Of a stretch of 64,000 bases of DNA, positions 8,758 to 18,681 are shown one piece after another. Positions within the stretch are counted from its first letter, which is position 1, and each line of letters starts with the position of its first letter. This stretch comes from Mucilaginibacter pankratovii (GTDB lineage: Bacteria > Bacteroidota > Bacteroidia > Sphingobacteriales > Sphingobacteriaceae). The stretch covers positions 248,001-312,000 of the forward strand of contig NZ_JACWMY010000004.1 of NCBI RefSeq assembly GCF_014773265.1. Direction: 5' to 3'. The notes under the pieces were generated by a model. The model did no database searches, had not been told where the DNA came from, and was given only the letters and a program-made list of their open reading frames with translations. Both the position numbers and the translations under genes were made by a program.

Positions 8758-8886
8758 GTCATTTCGAACCGAGGTACGAGGGAGAAATCTTGTTAGATGC
8801 GCAAAGCCGTCGATGCAAAGCGGCTATGCAAATCCGCTTTGCATGTTTAACAAGATTTCTCGTCGCTTCGCTTCCCTCGAAATGAC
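8758..8886. repeat. Long imperfect inverted repeat (129 bp)
   Basis: The element is bounded by GTCATTTCGA at 8758-8767 and TCGAAATGAC at 8877-8886. Further inward, GAGAAATCTTGTTA pairs with TAACAAGATTTCTC, and GCAAAGC pairs with GCTTTGC. The ends, size and lack of an open frame suggest a non-autonomous palindromic element. It fills most of the 280-base gap between the Ada-like gene and dacB. Confidence 0.75.
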
Positions 8887-8945
8887 AGCGAGTAATATTT
8901 ATTCCTTTTCAACTTCTTTTCCCTTCAGGGGAGGAGACTAAACCT

Positions 8946-10373
8946 CTACTTCATCTCATTCAACACCGCAAACATCTTCGCCCTTATGCCGCTACCGGGG
9001 CCGTTGTAGTTGTTCACCATGATGGAGAAGCAAAGCTCACGGCTGTTATTTTTCTGGAAACCGGCATAGGCCTGTACGCCGCTGATGCTGCCGCTTTTCA
9101 TTTTCATATCGTTGTAAACGGGCAGGCTCTCATAAAAGTCGCCAAACCATTTTTCCTGGTGGGCGGCTTGTAGGATGTGCGCGATGGTAGAGGAGGTGAT
9201 CCTGTCCTCCGGCGAAAGGCCGCTACCGTCATAGATGTTCATCGAGCGATGATCGATGCCTTTTGCTTCCCAAAAGTCTTTTACCGCTTCTACACCATCG
9301 GTGGTAACGGCGCCCTTGCCTAATTTTGTTGATATAGTAGCCAGCAACTGCTCGGCATAAAGGTTTACGCTTTTTTGGTTGAGCCAGTAAACGATCTTGC
9401 TCAGTTCGGGAGATTTAATAACAGTTAAGCTATTTGTGGCCGCAGGTACAACTAATGATTTCTCTTTTAAGGATAAGGAAGACGCCGGATCGGTACTTAC
9501 CGCAATCCCCATTTTCTTTAAGGTATCGCTTAAACGCAAAGCGGCATCATAAGCCGGGTCGGGGATAGCGGCGGAGATGGTTTTTTTGCTTTGGTCGATA
9601 GCATAAGTACCGCGCAGGTACATGGTTTTGCTGTTGAAGCCGGGCAGGTAGGGATAGGCCAGGTCGCCGGTTTTGGCGGCGCCGGTGGTGAGCTCGCTTT
9701 TGTATTGCAGGTAATAAGTATTGGGTACGGTGCCGGCCACGGTGATAGCATCGCCAACGCCGCCGGTATTCAGCTTAATATCAAATTGGTTCTCGCGCCA
9801 GCAAAGCCCGGCAATGCCCGCGCCATAATAGGTGCCCAGGTCCTGCCAGATCCAGCCATCTGGGATGCTTTGGTGGTTAAAGCTCCCATCATCGCCAATA
9901 ATTTTACCGTTCACTTTTTTAATGCCTGCCTTTTTAATGGCCTCCACCATGGTATTCAGTACATAACCCTCTTTGGTTGTTGCATAGCGCCAGCTGCCCA
10001 GGGTAGGGTCGCCGCTGCCTTTGATAATGATATCGCCGGTTAGCGTGCCTTTTTTATCGATTGTGCCGGTATAGCCAACGGTTGTTTCAAACTGGTAGTC
10101 TTTCCCTAAAACAAAGAACGAGGTAATACTGGTGACCGTTTTTAGGGTGGAGCCGGGTGCCAGGCCCATATCAGGGTTGGCGGCAAATACCTGCTCGCCG
10201 GTTTTGGCGTCCAATACGGTTAAGGAGAGGGTGGCGTATTTGCACTGGCTATCCTGCTGCAGCTTGTTAAATGCTATTTGTAATTTTTGCTGCAGGCTTT
10301 GTGCGTGCAGCTGGCTGCCCGCTAAAAGCAGGCTAATGAATGTTATCGACTTTATTTTATTTATCGTATTCAA
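8946..10373 (-). CDS. dacB: D-alanyl-D-alanine carboxypeptidase/endopeptidase (PBP4)
   Basis: A 475-residue class C penicillin-binding protein (peptidase family S13). Signal peptide 1-24; the catalytic SxxK is STLK at 75-78, the SxN box is probably SVN in QKSVNLYAEQLL, and the KTG box reads KSGS. It trims or opens peptidoglycan cross-links in the periplasm. The start is TTG at 10371-10373: an in-frame TAA lies only four codons upstream and no ATG occurs before the signal peptide core. The upstream APC permease terminator lies just ahead, so dacB has its own or a read-through promoter. Confidence 0.93.
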   Translation of the reverse strand: MNTINKIKSITFISLLLAGSQLHAQSLQQKLQIAFNKLQQDSQCKYATLSLTVLDAKTGEQVFAANPDMGLAPGSTLKTVTSITSFFVLGKDYQFETTVGYTGTIDKKGTLTGDIIIKGSGDPTLGSWRYATTKEGYVLNTMVEAIKKAGIKKVNGKIIGDDGSFNHQSIPDGWIWQDLGTYYGAGIAGLCWRENQFDIKLNTGGVGDAITVAGTVPNTYYLQYKSELTTGAAKTGDLAYPYLPGFNSKTMYLRGTYAIDQSKKTISAAIPDPAYDAALRLSDTLKKMGIAVSTDPASSLSLKEKSLVVPAATNSLTVIKSPELSKIVYWLNQKSVNLYAEQLLATISTKLGKGAVTTDGVEAVKDFWEAKGIDHRSMNIYDGSGLSPEDRITSSTIAHILQAAHQEKWFGDFYESLPVYNDMKMKSGSISGVQAYAGFQKNNSRELCFSIMVNNYNGPGSGIRAKMFAVLNEMK

Positions 10374-10389
10374 ATCTCTAAAAAATTAA

Positions 10390-10415
10390 AACCCGACTGA
10401 GCGAACAGTCGGGTT
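10390..10415 (-). terminator. Rho-independent terminator after the APC permease
   Basis: Nine-base arms AACCCGACT (10390-10398) and AGTCGGGTT (10407-10415) with an 8-base loop, followed on the minus strand by TTTTAATTTTTT. It lies 10 bases after the permease stop. Confidence 0.85.
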
Positions 10416-10424
10416 GTTTATTAT

Positions 10425-11873
10425 TTAAACCGCAGCGTCCGGCTCTTGTTTGCTCGTTGCTTTGGTGATGTAATAAATTGGGATACCTATTAATACAATG
10501 ATCAATCCGGGCCAGGTAAATTCTGGTTTGTAAATAATTAAAAGGGTACAGAATGCTAATCCCATTAAAATATAAATGGCAGGCAGTACCGGGTAGCCAA
10601 AGGCTTTGTACGGGCGTTCAGCATTTGGCATTTTTGCCCTTAACCTGTAAATACCGATGATGGTAAGTACGTAGAATAATACCACCACAAAAGATATCAT
10701 ATCCAGCAGATCGCCGTAACGGCCACTGAGGCATAGAATAGATGCTACTACCGCCTGGATCCACAAACCAAATTCAGGTACGCCATTTTTGTTCAATTCG
10801 CCTGTCTTTTTAAAGAATAAGCCATCCTTCGCCATAGAATAATAAACGCGCGAGCCGGCCAATATCAAACCGTTGTTACAGCCGAAGGTGGAGATCATGA
10901 TCATTACGGCGATAACTATCGTCCCTTTACTGCCAAAGATCACATCCGATGCTGCTACAGCCACCCGGTCTTTATCGGCAGTGGCAATATCATGTAATGA
11001 GAGTACGCCGGTATAAACTACATTTGCCGCTACGTAAATAAGCGTAACGATGAGTGTACCGAAGAACAAACTTAGCGCCACATCGCGTTTTGGATTTTTC
11101 ATTTCTCCGGCTATAAATGTTACGTTATTCCAGGCATCGCTGCTGAAGATAGAACCAACCATTGCTATAGCGATGGCACCTAAAGCGGCGTTAATTGCAT
11201 AAGGGCCATAATCGCCTGGCTTGCTGGCTGCAGCGCCAATATCAAGTTTATGCATGTCCCAGGCGTTGGTCCAGTTGGCGCTCCATATTTCGGGTTTAAG
11301 GGCTAAAAAGCCGAAAATGATCAACCCGAACAAGCTTAAGAGCTTGGTCATGGTGAAAGTGGTTTGTATCAGTTTACCGCCTTTTACGCCTTTGGTATTG
11401 ATAAAGGTAAGCAGGAAAATAAGTACGATGGAAACTAATTGTGCCGCGCTAATCTTCACAAAGCCCTGTTGAAAAAGGATGTTGTCTTCGCTTACTGCCG
11501 GTATTAAATAAGCCGTAAATTTGGAGAAGGCTACACCAACAGCGGCAATAGTGCCGGTTTGTATCACCGCGAAGAAGCTCCAGCCGTATAAGAATGCGAT
11601 GAGTTTGTTGTACGATTCTTTTAAGTAAATGTATTGCCCGCCTGCTTTGGGGAACATGGCGCTTAATTCGCCATAACTAAGGGCTGCGGTAAGGGTCATG
11701 AAACCGGTGATGAGCCAAACGGCTATCAGCCAGCCGGCCGAACCAACGTTGCGGGTAATATCCGCGCTTACAATAAATATCCCGGAACCGATCATCGAGC
11801 CTGCTACCAGCATGGTGCCGTCGAGCAAGCTCAGCTCGTGTTTCATTTTAGGTTGAGAAGTATCTGATGCCAT
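10425..11873 (-). CDS. APC-superfamily amino acid permease
   Basis: A 482-residue, 12-helix amino acid/polyamine/organocation permease. The first helix carries MIGSGIFIVSADI, the substrate backbone-binding GSGIF signature; later helices include PKAGGQYIYLKESY, typical of the LAT/amino acid antiporter branch. Substrate is not predictable. I take ATG at 11871-11873 rather than a TTG one codon earlier. Monocistronic, ending in a strong hairpin. Confidence 0.92.
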   Translation of the reverse strand: MASDTSQPKMKHELSLLDGTMLVAGSMIGSGIFIVSADITRNVGSAGWLIAVWLITGFMTLTAALSYGELSAMFPKAGGQYIYLKESYNKLIAFLYGWSFFAVIQTGTIAAVGVAFSKFTAYLIPAVSEDNILFQQGFVKISAAQLVSIVLIFLLTFINTKGVKGGKLIQTTFTMTKLLSLFGLIIFGFLALKPEIWSANWTNAWDMHKLDIGAAASKPGDYGPYAINAALGAIAIAMVGSIFSSDAWNNVTFIAGEMKNPKRDVALSLFFGTLIVTLIYVAANVVYTGVLSLHDIATADKDRVAVAASDVIFGSKGTIVIAVMIMISTFGCNNGLILAGSRVYYSMAKDGLFFKKTGELNKNGVPEFGLWIQAVVASILCLSGRYGDLLDMISFVVVLFYVLTIIGIYRLRAKMPNAERPYKAFGYPVLPAIYILMGLAFCTLLIIYKPEFTWPGLIIVLIGIPIYYITKATSKQEPDAAV

Positions 11874-12026
11874 CAATTTTAGTTTAAGTTCCCTAATCTA
11901 TTCAAAAACTTTAAATTTTGACATTCTATTGTAAAGAAATTAATTTGCTATTTTGCACCAGCCATTTATATTTACGCCCCGCGTGTAAACTCTTAACCAA
12001 GCACACTTATAAACCAACTATTGAAT

Positions 12027-14267
12027 ATGGATCTTTTGAACAATTACTTAATTTACTTAATCCCGGTATTTGGCCTCGTGGGGATACTTGTTATGGCCAT
12101 TAAATCGGCCTGGGTAACCAAACAGGAAACCGGCGATGCATCTATGAACGAGCTGGCAGGCTACATTGCAGATGGTGCAATGGCGTTCCTGCGTGCCGAG
12201 TGGAAGATACTGAGCTACTTTGTGGTAGTTGCGGGCTTGCTGCTGGCATGGAGCGGCACTACGGTTGCTACCTCCAGCCCGGTTATTGCAATTTCGTTTG
12301 TTATCGGCGCATTTTTATCAGCGTTTGCAGGTTATCTGGGGATGCGGATAGCTACCAAATCAAACGTGCGTACTACACAAGCCGCTAAAACCAGCCTGGC
12401 GCAGGCTTTAAAAGTATCGTTTACAGGCGGTACCGTTATGGGTCTTGGCGTTGCAGGTTTAGCTATTATTGGTTTGGGTTCGTTATTTATCGTATTCTAT
12501 ACGATGTACGTAAAAAACGTTGCTGGTGCTACCGTTAATGGTGACGACATGGCGAAGGCGCTTGATGTTTTGGCTGGTTTCTCCTTAGGCGCCGAGTCTA
12601 TCGCGCTGTTTGCCCGCGTAGGCGGGGGTATTTACACCAAAGCAGCAGACGTAGGTGCCGACCTTGTAGGTAAGGTTGAAGCCGGCATCCCCGAGGATGA
12701 TGTGCGTAACCCTGCTACCATTGCCGATAACGTGGGCGATAACGTAGGCGATGTTGCCGGCATGGGTGCGGATTTGTTTGGCTCATACGTGGCCACCATG
12801 TTAGCCACAATGGTATTGGGCCGTGAGATCGTGTCGAACGACGCCTTCGGCGGTATAGCCCCGGTATTATTGCCGATGGTTATTGCAGGCCTGGGTCTGC
12901 TGTTTTCTATCGTTGGCGCATCGCTTGTTAAAATTAAAAACGAAACCGACAGCGTACAAAAGGCGCTTAACATAGGTAACTGGGCGTCTATCATATTAAC
13001 AGCCGTAGCTACTTACTTTTTGGTGCAATGGATGCTGCCAAATGATAGTTTTCACATGCTGCGCGATGAGGATGCCAACCATGCTATCAAAGCAGGTTCA
13101 CTGGTGTTTACCAAGAACGGGGTTTTTGGTTCGATACTGGTAGGTTTGGTTGTTGGTACTTTAATGTCCATCATCACCGAGTATTATACCGCTATGGGTA
13201 AACGCCCGGTGATGAGCATCATCAGGCAGTCGGCAACCGGGCACGCAACCAATATTATCGGCGGTTTGGCCGTAGGTATGGAATCTACCGTATTGCCAAT
13301 TTTGGTATTAGCAGCCGGTATTTACGGTTCTTACTTTTTTGCAGGCTTATATGGTGTGGCAATCGCTGCTGCCGGTATGATGGCTACAACTGCTATGCAA
13401 TTAGCAATCGACGCTTTTGGCCCTATTGCCGATAACGCGGGTGGTATTGCCGAAATGAGCCGCCTGCCGGAAGAAGTGCGCGGCCGTACCGATAACCTGG
13501 ACGCTGTAGGTAACACTACCGCCGCAACAGGTAAAGGTTTTGCTATTGCGTCTGCAGCTTTAACCTCACTGGCGCTGTTCGCGGCCTTTGTGGGTGTTGC
13601 GGGTATTGAGCATATTGATATTTATAAGGCCAACGTTTTGGCCGGTTTGTTTGTAGGCGGTATGATACCGTTCATCTTCTCCGCCCTGTGTATCTCGGCA
13701 GTAGGTCGCGCGGCCATGGCCATGGTAGAAGAAGTTCGCCGTCAGTTCCGCGAGATCCCGGGTATTATGGAGTATAAGGCACGCCCTGAGTATGAAAAAT
13801 GCGTGGAGATCTCTACCAAGGCTTCTATCCGCGAGATGGTTGCACCGGGGCTTATCGCTTTAATTACGCCAATTGTCGTGGGCTTTATTTTTGGTCCGGA
13901 AGTATTGGGCGGTTTATTGGCCGGTGTTACTGTATCGGGTGTGTTGATGGGGATCTTCCAAAGCAACGCAGGTGGTGCATGGGATAACGCTAAGAAATCC
14001 TTCGAAAAAGGCGTAGAGATAAACGGCGAGATCTACTACAAAAAATCAGAACCGCATAAAGCGTCTGTAACCGGCGATACCGTAGGCGATCCGTTTAAAG
14101 ATACCTCTGGTCCGTCGATGAATATCCTCATTAAGCTGATGTCGATTGTTTCCCTGGTTATTGCACCGCATTTGAATACGAATGAGACCGGCGTAAAAAC
14201 GGCACAGCGGCAGGAGAAAGTACAATCCATCACGGTGCATGTAGTGCAGGTAGATAAGAAATTGTAA
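12027..14267 (+). CDS. hppA: K+-dependent membrane pyrophosphatase, probably Na+-pumping
   Basis: A 746-residue membrane-bound pyrophosphatase with about 16 helices. The substrate motif [18 protein letters not shown] (about residues 207-225) is followed by [30 protein letters not shown] (near 494) has Ala at the position that is Lys in K+-independent enzymes, which marks the K+-dependent class. It hydrolyses pyrophosphate and exports Na+ or H+ from the cytoplasm; Na+ pumping is usual for this class but the sequence alone does not settle it. I choose ATG at 12027 over TTG at 12021. The gene has its own terminator. Confidence 0.96.
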   Translation: MDLLNNYLIYLIPVFGLVGILVMAIKSAWVTKQETGDASMNELAGYIADGAMAFLRAEWKILSYFVVVAGLLLAWSGTTVATSSPVIAISFVIGAFLSAFAGYLGMRIATKSNVRTTQAAKTSLAQALKVSFTGGTVMGLGVAGLAIIGLGSLFIVFYTMYVKNVAGATVNGDDMAKALDVLAGFSLGAESIALFARVGGGIYTKAADVGADLVGKVEAGIPEDDVRNPATIADNVGDNVGDVAGMGADLFGSYVATMLATMVLGREIVSNDAFGGIAPVLLPMVIAGLGLLFSIVGASLVKIKNETDSVQKALNIGNWASIILTAVATYFLVQWMLPNDSFHMLRDEDANHAIKAGSLVFTKNGVFGSILVGLVVGTLMSIITEYYTAMGKRPVMSIIRQSATGHATNIIGGLAVGMESTVLPILVLAAGIYGSYFFAGLYGVAIAAAGMMATTAMQLAIDAFGPIADNAGGIAEMSRLPEEVRGRTDNLDAVGNTTAATGKGFAIASAALTSLALFAAFVGVAGIEHIDIYKANVLAGLFVGGMIPFIFSALCISAVGRAAMAMVEEVRRQFREIPGIMEYKARPEYEKCVEISTKASIREMVAPGLIALITPIVVGFIFGPEVLGGLLAGVTVSGVLMGIFQSNAGGAWDNAKKSFEKGVEINGEIYYKKSEPHKASVTGDTVGDPFKDTSGPSMNILIKLMSIVSLVIAPHLNTNETGVKTAQRQEKVQSITVHVVQVDKKL

Positions 14268-14287
14268 TTTAAGTTGTAGTTATTTGA

Positions 14288-14319
14288 AAGCCTCCTGATG
14301 AAAATTTGGAGGCTTTTTT
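14288..14319 (+). terminator. Rho-independent terminator after hppA
   Basis: Arms AAGCCTCC (14288-14295) and GGAGGCTT (14308-14315) followed by TTTTTT, 20 bases after the stop of hppA. The remaining 235 bases before the next gene hold one 10-base inverted repeat (CATGCCGGTT 14406-14415 with AACCGGCATG 14441-14450) and nothing else I recognise. Confidence 0.9.
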
Positions 14320-14554
14320 GTTTGGAAAGTGGAAGTCACAAAACGTAATCTTAAACTTGTTTCAAGACCCCATCATATAAGTAGCCATAGTGCCCGGCTG
14401 CTTTGCATGCCGGTTACAAGCTGTATGGGGTGCCGAGATAAACCGGCATGACGTATAGTTGCTTAACTTAAAGCACAATTTTCGATTTTTAACTACGCTA
14501 TATAGGAATATTTGCGAGTTTAGCTGCACCTTAAAATCTTAACGAACGTAGCCG

Positions 14555-15091
14555 ATGCGAAAGACTTTTACCCTGACTTTTATCGTACTCATCACCATCG
14601 CCTTAACGTACGCCCTGGCCCATTACATGAAGATGGACAGCTTTGCATTTGCCTGGGCGCTTAATTTCCTGTTGATGGCAGGCACGATCAACTTTACGGA
14701 AGCATTAAAAGGCCAGCTTAATCAGGGGTATTACAACGAACAACCATGGGAACGGGGCGGAAAAATATACCGTTCGCTCGGAATTGATTTTTACCGGAAA
14801 CTATTGGTTTGGATAGGCTGGGAAAAACTAAACAAAAAAGCGGCACCGGTAGAAAAGAATACCGAAGCTTTAATACACCTCCATAACCGAACAAAAAAAT
14901 CTGAATTGGGGCATCTCCTCATTTTCATCATCGTGTTAGGGTTTAATATTTTTGTGGCTTTTAAATTCGGGATACTTAAGTCCCTGTGGTTGTTGGTCCT
15001 GAATATATTACTCAATTTATACCCTGTTTTATTGCAACGCTACAACCGGCCGCGAATTGAAAGAGCCATAAAGATTAGTGAACGGCGGTAA
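14555..15091 (+). CDS. Four-helix membrane protein of unknown function
   Basis: A 178-residue protein with two N-terminal helices (about 5-25 and 29-45), a cytosolic charged region (55-115) and two C-terminal helices (120-138, 141-162), ending in a basic tail. No catalytic motif is visible. Resembles the uncharacterised integral proteins frequently seen in Sphingobacteriaceae genomes. Runs in the same direction as the next small gene, separated by 88 bases. Confidence 0.7.
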   Translation: MRKTFTLTFIVLITIALTYALAHYMKMDSFAFAWALNFLLMAGTINFTEALKGQLNQGYYNEQPWERGGKIYRSLGIDFYRKLLVWIGWEKLNKKAAPVEKNTEALIHLHNRTKKSELGHLLIFIIVLGFNIFVAFKFGILKSLWLLVLNILLNLYPVLLQRYNRPRIERAIKISERR

Positions 15092-15179
15092 CGGAATAAG
15101 TAATTATCAGGTTTTTAATAGTAAACGGTTTAGGGCACGTTTTTATAAATTGAAAACCTATGAGTAGCTTTATCCCAAC

Positions 15180-15458
15180 ATGCACAAGCCATTAGTCAAA
15201 CTTATTATTTACATCATTTGCCTCTACGATATTTACCTCTATCTGCCCGATGCCCTCGGCCTGTTCAATATAGATTTTTACCCACCCGATCCGGACGCGC
15301 TTACCTACTTTGATGCCGCGATGATGCTGTTTGGCGGGATAGTTTTGGGCATTATTCTCCTGAATAGTAGCGGGAGGTTTAACAGGTATTTAGGCGTATT
15401 AATGCTAATTTTGAATGTGGTACTTACGCCCTGGTTTTTGTATAAGGCTTTGCCGTAG
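15180..15458 (+). CDS. Small three-helix membrane protein
   Basis: A 92-residue protein with helices at about 5-22, 43-60 and 70-88. The loop between the first two is acidic and aromatic. No recognised domain. Its frame is clean, with ATG start at 15180 and neutral codon usage, so it is likely real but unassigned. Confidence 0.6.
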   Translation: MHKPLVKLIIYIICLYDIYLYLPDALGLFNIDFYPPDPDALTYFDAAMMLFGGIVLGIILLNSSGRFNRYLGVLMLILNVVLTPWFLYKALP

Positions 15459-15867
15459 AATGAGGAAATCTACTTTAGTAGTTAGCCATAAACCTGCGAT
15501 AGGGATTGCAGTGGAAACCCCGGAATGAAGCGCTGCTTCTATCAGCAGCGCGGAATGAGGAGTTGTAAGGGAAAGCCCGGGCCGCAGGCATCGCCATTAT
15601 TTTTAGAATCGAAATTTCCGGTTTTTTCCTGAACTCAAATTTATGAATTAAGAATTAGCACGACTTCTTATTTCTTTCGACTTAATCCCCAATATTCCAA
15701 CCCTTAATCGAGCGTTCTTGCCCCCTGATTCTTAATCTCTTGCCTCTGATTAATTCTGTTTATAACAAACATACCGTTGTTACATTCTGCTCTTTATCTT
15801 TTCAATAAATTTAAGTACGTTTGGGCTACACGATTTTAACTATTACTGATCTTACTAAAAAATTAAA
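15459..15867. repeat. Intergenic region with one hairpin element
   Basis: These 409 bases have no gene. Near 15485-15600 lies a GC-rich repeat-like block containing a perfect 8-base-arm hairpin (GCGCTGCT 15530-15537, AGCAGCGC 15544-15551). Phrases such as AAAGCCCG and TTCTATCAGC recur near 59455-59490, suggesting a dispersed family, with low certainty. The AT-rich tail (15640-15867) probably holds the permease promoter. Confidence 0.45.
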
Positions 15868-17424
15868 ATGAAGTTATTTATCAAGAAACCGATAGCGCAG
15901 TTAATGGCCGCGTCGGCGGAATCGGAGAAAACATTAAAACGAACGTTAGGTGTTGGTTCGCTTATTGCGTTGGGTATTGGCGCTATTATAGGCGCGGGTA
16001 TATTTGTGCGTACAGCTGCTGCGGCAGGTGAGCACGCAGGCCCTGCAGTAACCATATCCTTTTTAATTGCAGCTGCAGGTTGCGCGCTGGCAGGCTTATG
16101 CTACGCGGAATTTGCCAGTATGATACCTATAGCAGGTTCGGCATACACCTACTCGTATGCCACTATGGGCGAGTTTATCGCCTGGATCATCGGCTGGGAT
16201 TTGGTGCTGGAGTATGCTTTGGGTGCCGCAACGGTATCTATAGGCTGGTCGCAGTATTTTAACGAGTTTTTGCATACGTTCTTTAACGTGCATATACCGT
16301 TTATCTGGTCGCACTCACCGTTGGAGGTATCTAACACCACAACCGGTATGTACGCCGCCGAACTTGGTCAGCATGGCTATGTGAACCTTCCCGCCATCTT
16401 CATTTTGCTGATGCTTACCTTATTACTTATCCGTGGTACTGCAGAATCTGCTGTGGTAAATAACGTTATTGTAGTAATAAAAGTAGCTATCGTATTAATG
16501 ATCATCGGTTTTGGCTGGCATTTCATCAACCCTGCATTGCACACACCTTACATGATCCCTGCTGATGCGGGTACCATCAAGGTAAGCGCGGGCACGGTTG
16601 ACTATGGCGACACCTTTAACCATGGCTGGCTGGGCGTATTGCGCGGCGCAAGTGTGGTTTTCTTCGCGTTCATCGGTTTTGATGCAGTATCCACCGCTGC
16701 ACAGGAAGCTAAAAACCCGCAGCGCGATATGCCAAAAGGTATTTTGATCTCTTTGGCTATCTGTACCGGTTTATACATCCTGTTCTCTCACGTACTTACC
16801 GGTTTGGTATCATACAAAGAGTTCCTTATCCAGGGTAAAGAAGCGTCGGTTAGCTATGCTATCAAAGCAGCCATGCCTGGGTACGGCTGGTTAGCATCGT
16901 TTGTAACAGTATCTATCCTGGCTGGTTTCTCTTCGGTTATCCTGGTGATGCTGATGGGCCAAACCCGCGTGTTCTACACCATGAGCGTTGATGGCCTGAT
17001 CCCTAAAGTATTCTCTCAACTGCACCCAAAACACCGCACACCATACAAATCTCAATGGTTGTTCTTTGTGTTTGTATCCCTGTTTGCAGGTTTTATTCCT
17101 GATAAATACGTGGGCGATATGGTAAGTATCGGTACCTTATTCGCGTTCGTACTGGTATGTTTGGGTATCTTCATCCTGCGCCGTACCGATCCGAATTTGG
17201 TTCGTCCGTTTAAAACGCCATGGTATATGGTGGTTTGCCCGCTGGGCGCCGCTATCTGCTTGTGTATGATAGCAAGCGAAGGCTGGGAAAACTGGGCACG
17301 TTTAATTGTTTGGTTACTGATAGGTTTTATAATCTACTTTACCTACAGTATCAAACGCTCACACGTTCGTAAAGGCGTTGTAGAGCCGGCTAACGACCCT
17401 ATCAACCCAAAATATGTTGAATAA
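15868..17424 (+). CDS. Cationic amino acid transporter (CAT-type APC permease)
   Basis: A 518-residue APC permease of the CAT branch, with 12-14 predicted helices. The first helix carries IGAIIGAGIFVRTAAAAGEH; helix 6 has FFAFIGFDAVSTAAQEAKNPQRDMP, a strong CAT signature. Expected to import a basic or small neutral amino acid, coupling unknown. Its ATG start is 15868; a strong hairpin terminates it 27 bases downstream. Confidence 0.93.
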   Translation: MKLFIKKPIAQLMAASAESEKTLKRTLGVGSLIALGIGAIIGAGIFVRTAAAAGEHAGPAVTISFLIAAAGCALAGLCYAEFASMIPIAGSAYTYSYATMGEFIAWIIGWDLVLEYALGAATVSIGWSQYFNEFLHTFFNVHIPFIWSHSPLEVSNTTTGMYAAELGQHGYVNLPAIFILLMLTLLLIRGTAESAVVNNVIVVIKVAIVLMIIGFGWHFINPALHTPYMIPADAGTIKVSAGTVDYGDTFNHGWLGVLRGASVVFFAFIGFDAVSTAAQEAKNPQRDMPKGILISLAICTGLYILFSHVLTGLVSYKEFLIQGKEASVSYAIKAAMPGYGWLASFVTVSILAGFSSVILVMLMGQTRVFYTMSVDGLIPKVFSQLHPKHRTPYKSQWLFFVFVSLFAGFIPDKYVGDMVSIGTLFAFVLVCLGIFILRRTDPNLVRPFKTPWYMVVCPLGAAICLCMIASEGWENWARLIVWLLIGFIIYFTYSIKRSHVRKGVVEPANDPINPKYVE

Positions 17425-17450
17425 CTAAGCTTAAAACCTATAAAACAAAA

Positions 17451-17480
17451 AAGGTTCTGTTAAACACAGAACCTTTTTTG
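17451..17480 (+). terminator. Rho-independent terminator after the CAT permease
   Basis: Perfect 10-base arms AAGGTTCTGT (17451-17460) and ACAGAACCTT (17466-17475) with a 5-base loop and a trailing T-tract. It lies 27 bases after the stop. Confidence 0.92.
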
Positions 17481-17501
17481 TTTTCAACCTTTTTGTAGCA
17501 G

Positions 17502-18668
17502 ATGAAAGCCAATAAAACCCTGTGGGTGCTTGTTTTTATTTCGGTGATCAATTCCATGGGCTTTGGCTTTATTGTGCCGCTGCTGTATTCCTATGGCAAA
17601 AAATTCGGTGTTACCGGGCAAACCATCGGCTTGCTTACCGCTGCGTTTTCTATCGCGCAGTTTTTTGCCACACCGGTGTTAGGCTCACTTTCTGATCGAT
17701 TTGGCCGGAAGCCTTTGCTGGCTATCAGCCTGGTGGGTACCTGCGCATCGTTTATCCTTTTTGGGTTTGCCAATAGCCTAATATTGCTTTTCGCTGCGCG
17801 GATATTAGATGGCATTACAGGTGGCAACATCTCGGTGGCACAGGCCATGGTATCGGATATCTCTTCACCAAAGGAGCGCGCCAAAAACTTTGGGATATTA
17901 GGTTCGGCGTTTGGTTTCGGCTTTGTAATAGGCCCTGCCATAGGTGGCTTGCTCAGCAAGTTTGGTGAAAAGGTGCCTTTCTTCTTCGCCGCAGGTATAG
18001 CGCTGATAGGTGTATTGCTTACGGTGTTCCTTTTGGAAGAAACCAATAAAAGGACGAAAGACGGGAAGAGTAAGGATAAAGGACATAGCTTCAACTTTGT
18101 ATCCCTCATTACTGTGATGAAGAAACCGGTTATAGGCACCGCGGTTTTGGTTGGTTTTTTGCTGACAATGGCGCAGTTCACCATGATCATCGGTTTTCAA
18201 ACCTTTACGGTAGATGTTTTGAAAATTAACCCCACCCAAATCGGACTGATGTACGCAGGTTTTGGTGTAACCGGGATATTGATGCAATTAGCGGTTCCGC
18301 TGATCAAAAAAGTAATTCCATCGCAGGCTTTGATCCTGATGCTCTCCACCCTGGTGTGCCTGGGGATGATGATACTAACCGGCTTTGCTACCGGTCTGGT
18401 TATGTTCATCGTAAGTATATCTGTCTACGGCTTATTCAATGGCTTGCGCAACCCCATGCTCAACGCCATTATTGCCGACCATAATAACGACTCGGAAAAA
18501 GGGGAGGTGATGGGCATCAACCAGTCCTATGCCTCTATCGGGCAAACCCTGGGGCCGGTTAGCGCGGGGTTAATTACGGCTATATCGGTACATAGTATTT
18601 TCTTTTTGTCGTCTTTATATATTTTAATTGCACTTTTGTTCAGTATTCGCTTAAAGTCGAGAGAGTAA
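17502..18668 (+). CDS. MFS transporter, TetA-like efflux family
   Basis: A 388-residue major facilitator protein with 12 predicted helices. Motif A, GSLSDRFGRKPLL, lies in the loop between helices 2 and 3, and GPAIGGLL is the drug-efflux motif C on helix 5. Overall layout resembles TetA/DHA1 exporters; the substrate is unknown. It is followed after 13 bases by marC-like gene on the same strand, suggesting a two-gene operon. Starts 22 bases after the previous terminator, so a promoter would have to be in or near that hairpin. Confidence 0.9.
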   Translation: MKANKTLWVLVFISVINSMGFGFIVPLLYSYGKKFGVTGQTIGLLTAAFSIAQFFATPVLGSLSDRFGRKPLLAISLVGTCASFILFGFANSLILLFAARILDGITGGNISVAQAMVSDISSPKERAKNFGILGSAFGFGFVIGPAIGGLLSKFGEKVPFFFAAGIALIGVLLTVFLLEETNKRTKDGKSKDKGHSFNFVSLITVMKKPVIGTAVLVGFLLTMAQFTMIIGFQTFTVDVLKINPTQIGLMYAGFGVTGILMQLAVPLIKKVIPSQALILMLSTLVCLGMMILTGFATGLVMFIVSISVYGLFNGLRNPMLNAIIADHNNDSEKGEVMGINQSYASIGQTLGPVSAGLITAISVHSIFFLSSLYILIALLFSIRLKSRE

Positions 18669-18681
18669 AACCCGAACACCT

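Noticed and set aside
9591..10043. 150-codon plus-strand frame inside dacB
   Set aside because: Antisense to conserved PBP4 sequence with no domain of its own.
12632..12994. 120-codon frame antisense to hppA
   Set aside because: Repetitive Pro/Thr/Ser composition typical of antisense of a membrane protein; hppA is certain in the other strand.
14406..14450. CATGCCGGTT/AACCGGCATG inverted repeat as an operator
   Set aside because: The 25-base spacer and distance of over 100 bases from the next start make a regulatory role weak; kept only as a note.
17591..18190. 199-codon frame antisense to the MFS transporter
   Set aside because: It is low-complexity Lys/Pro/Asn/Thr-rich and arises from the hydrophobic codons of the true transporter; no start signal or family match.
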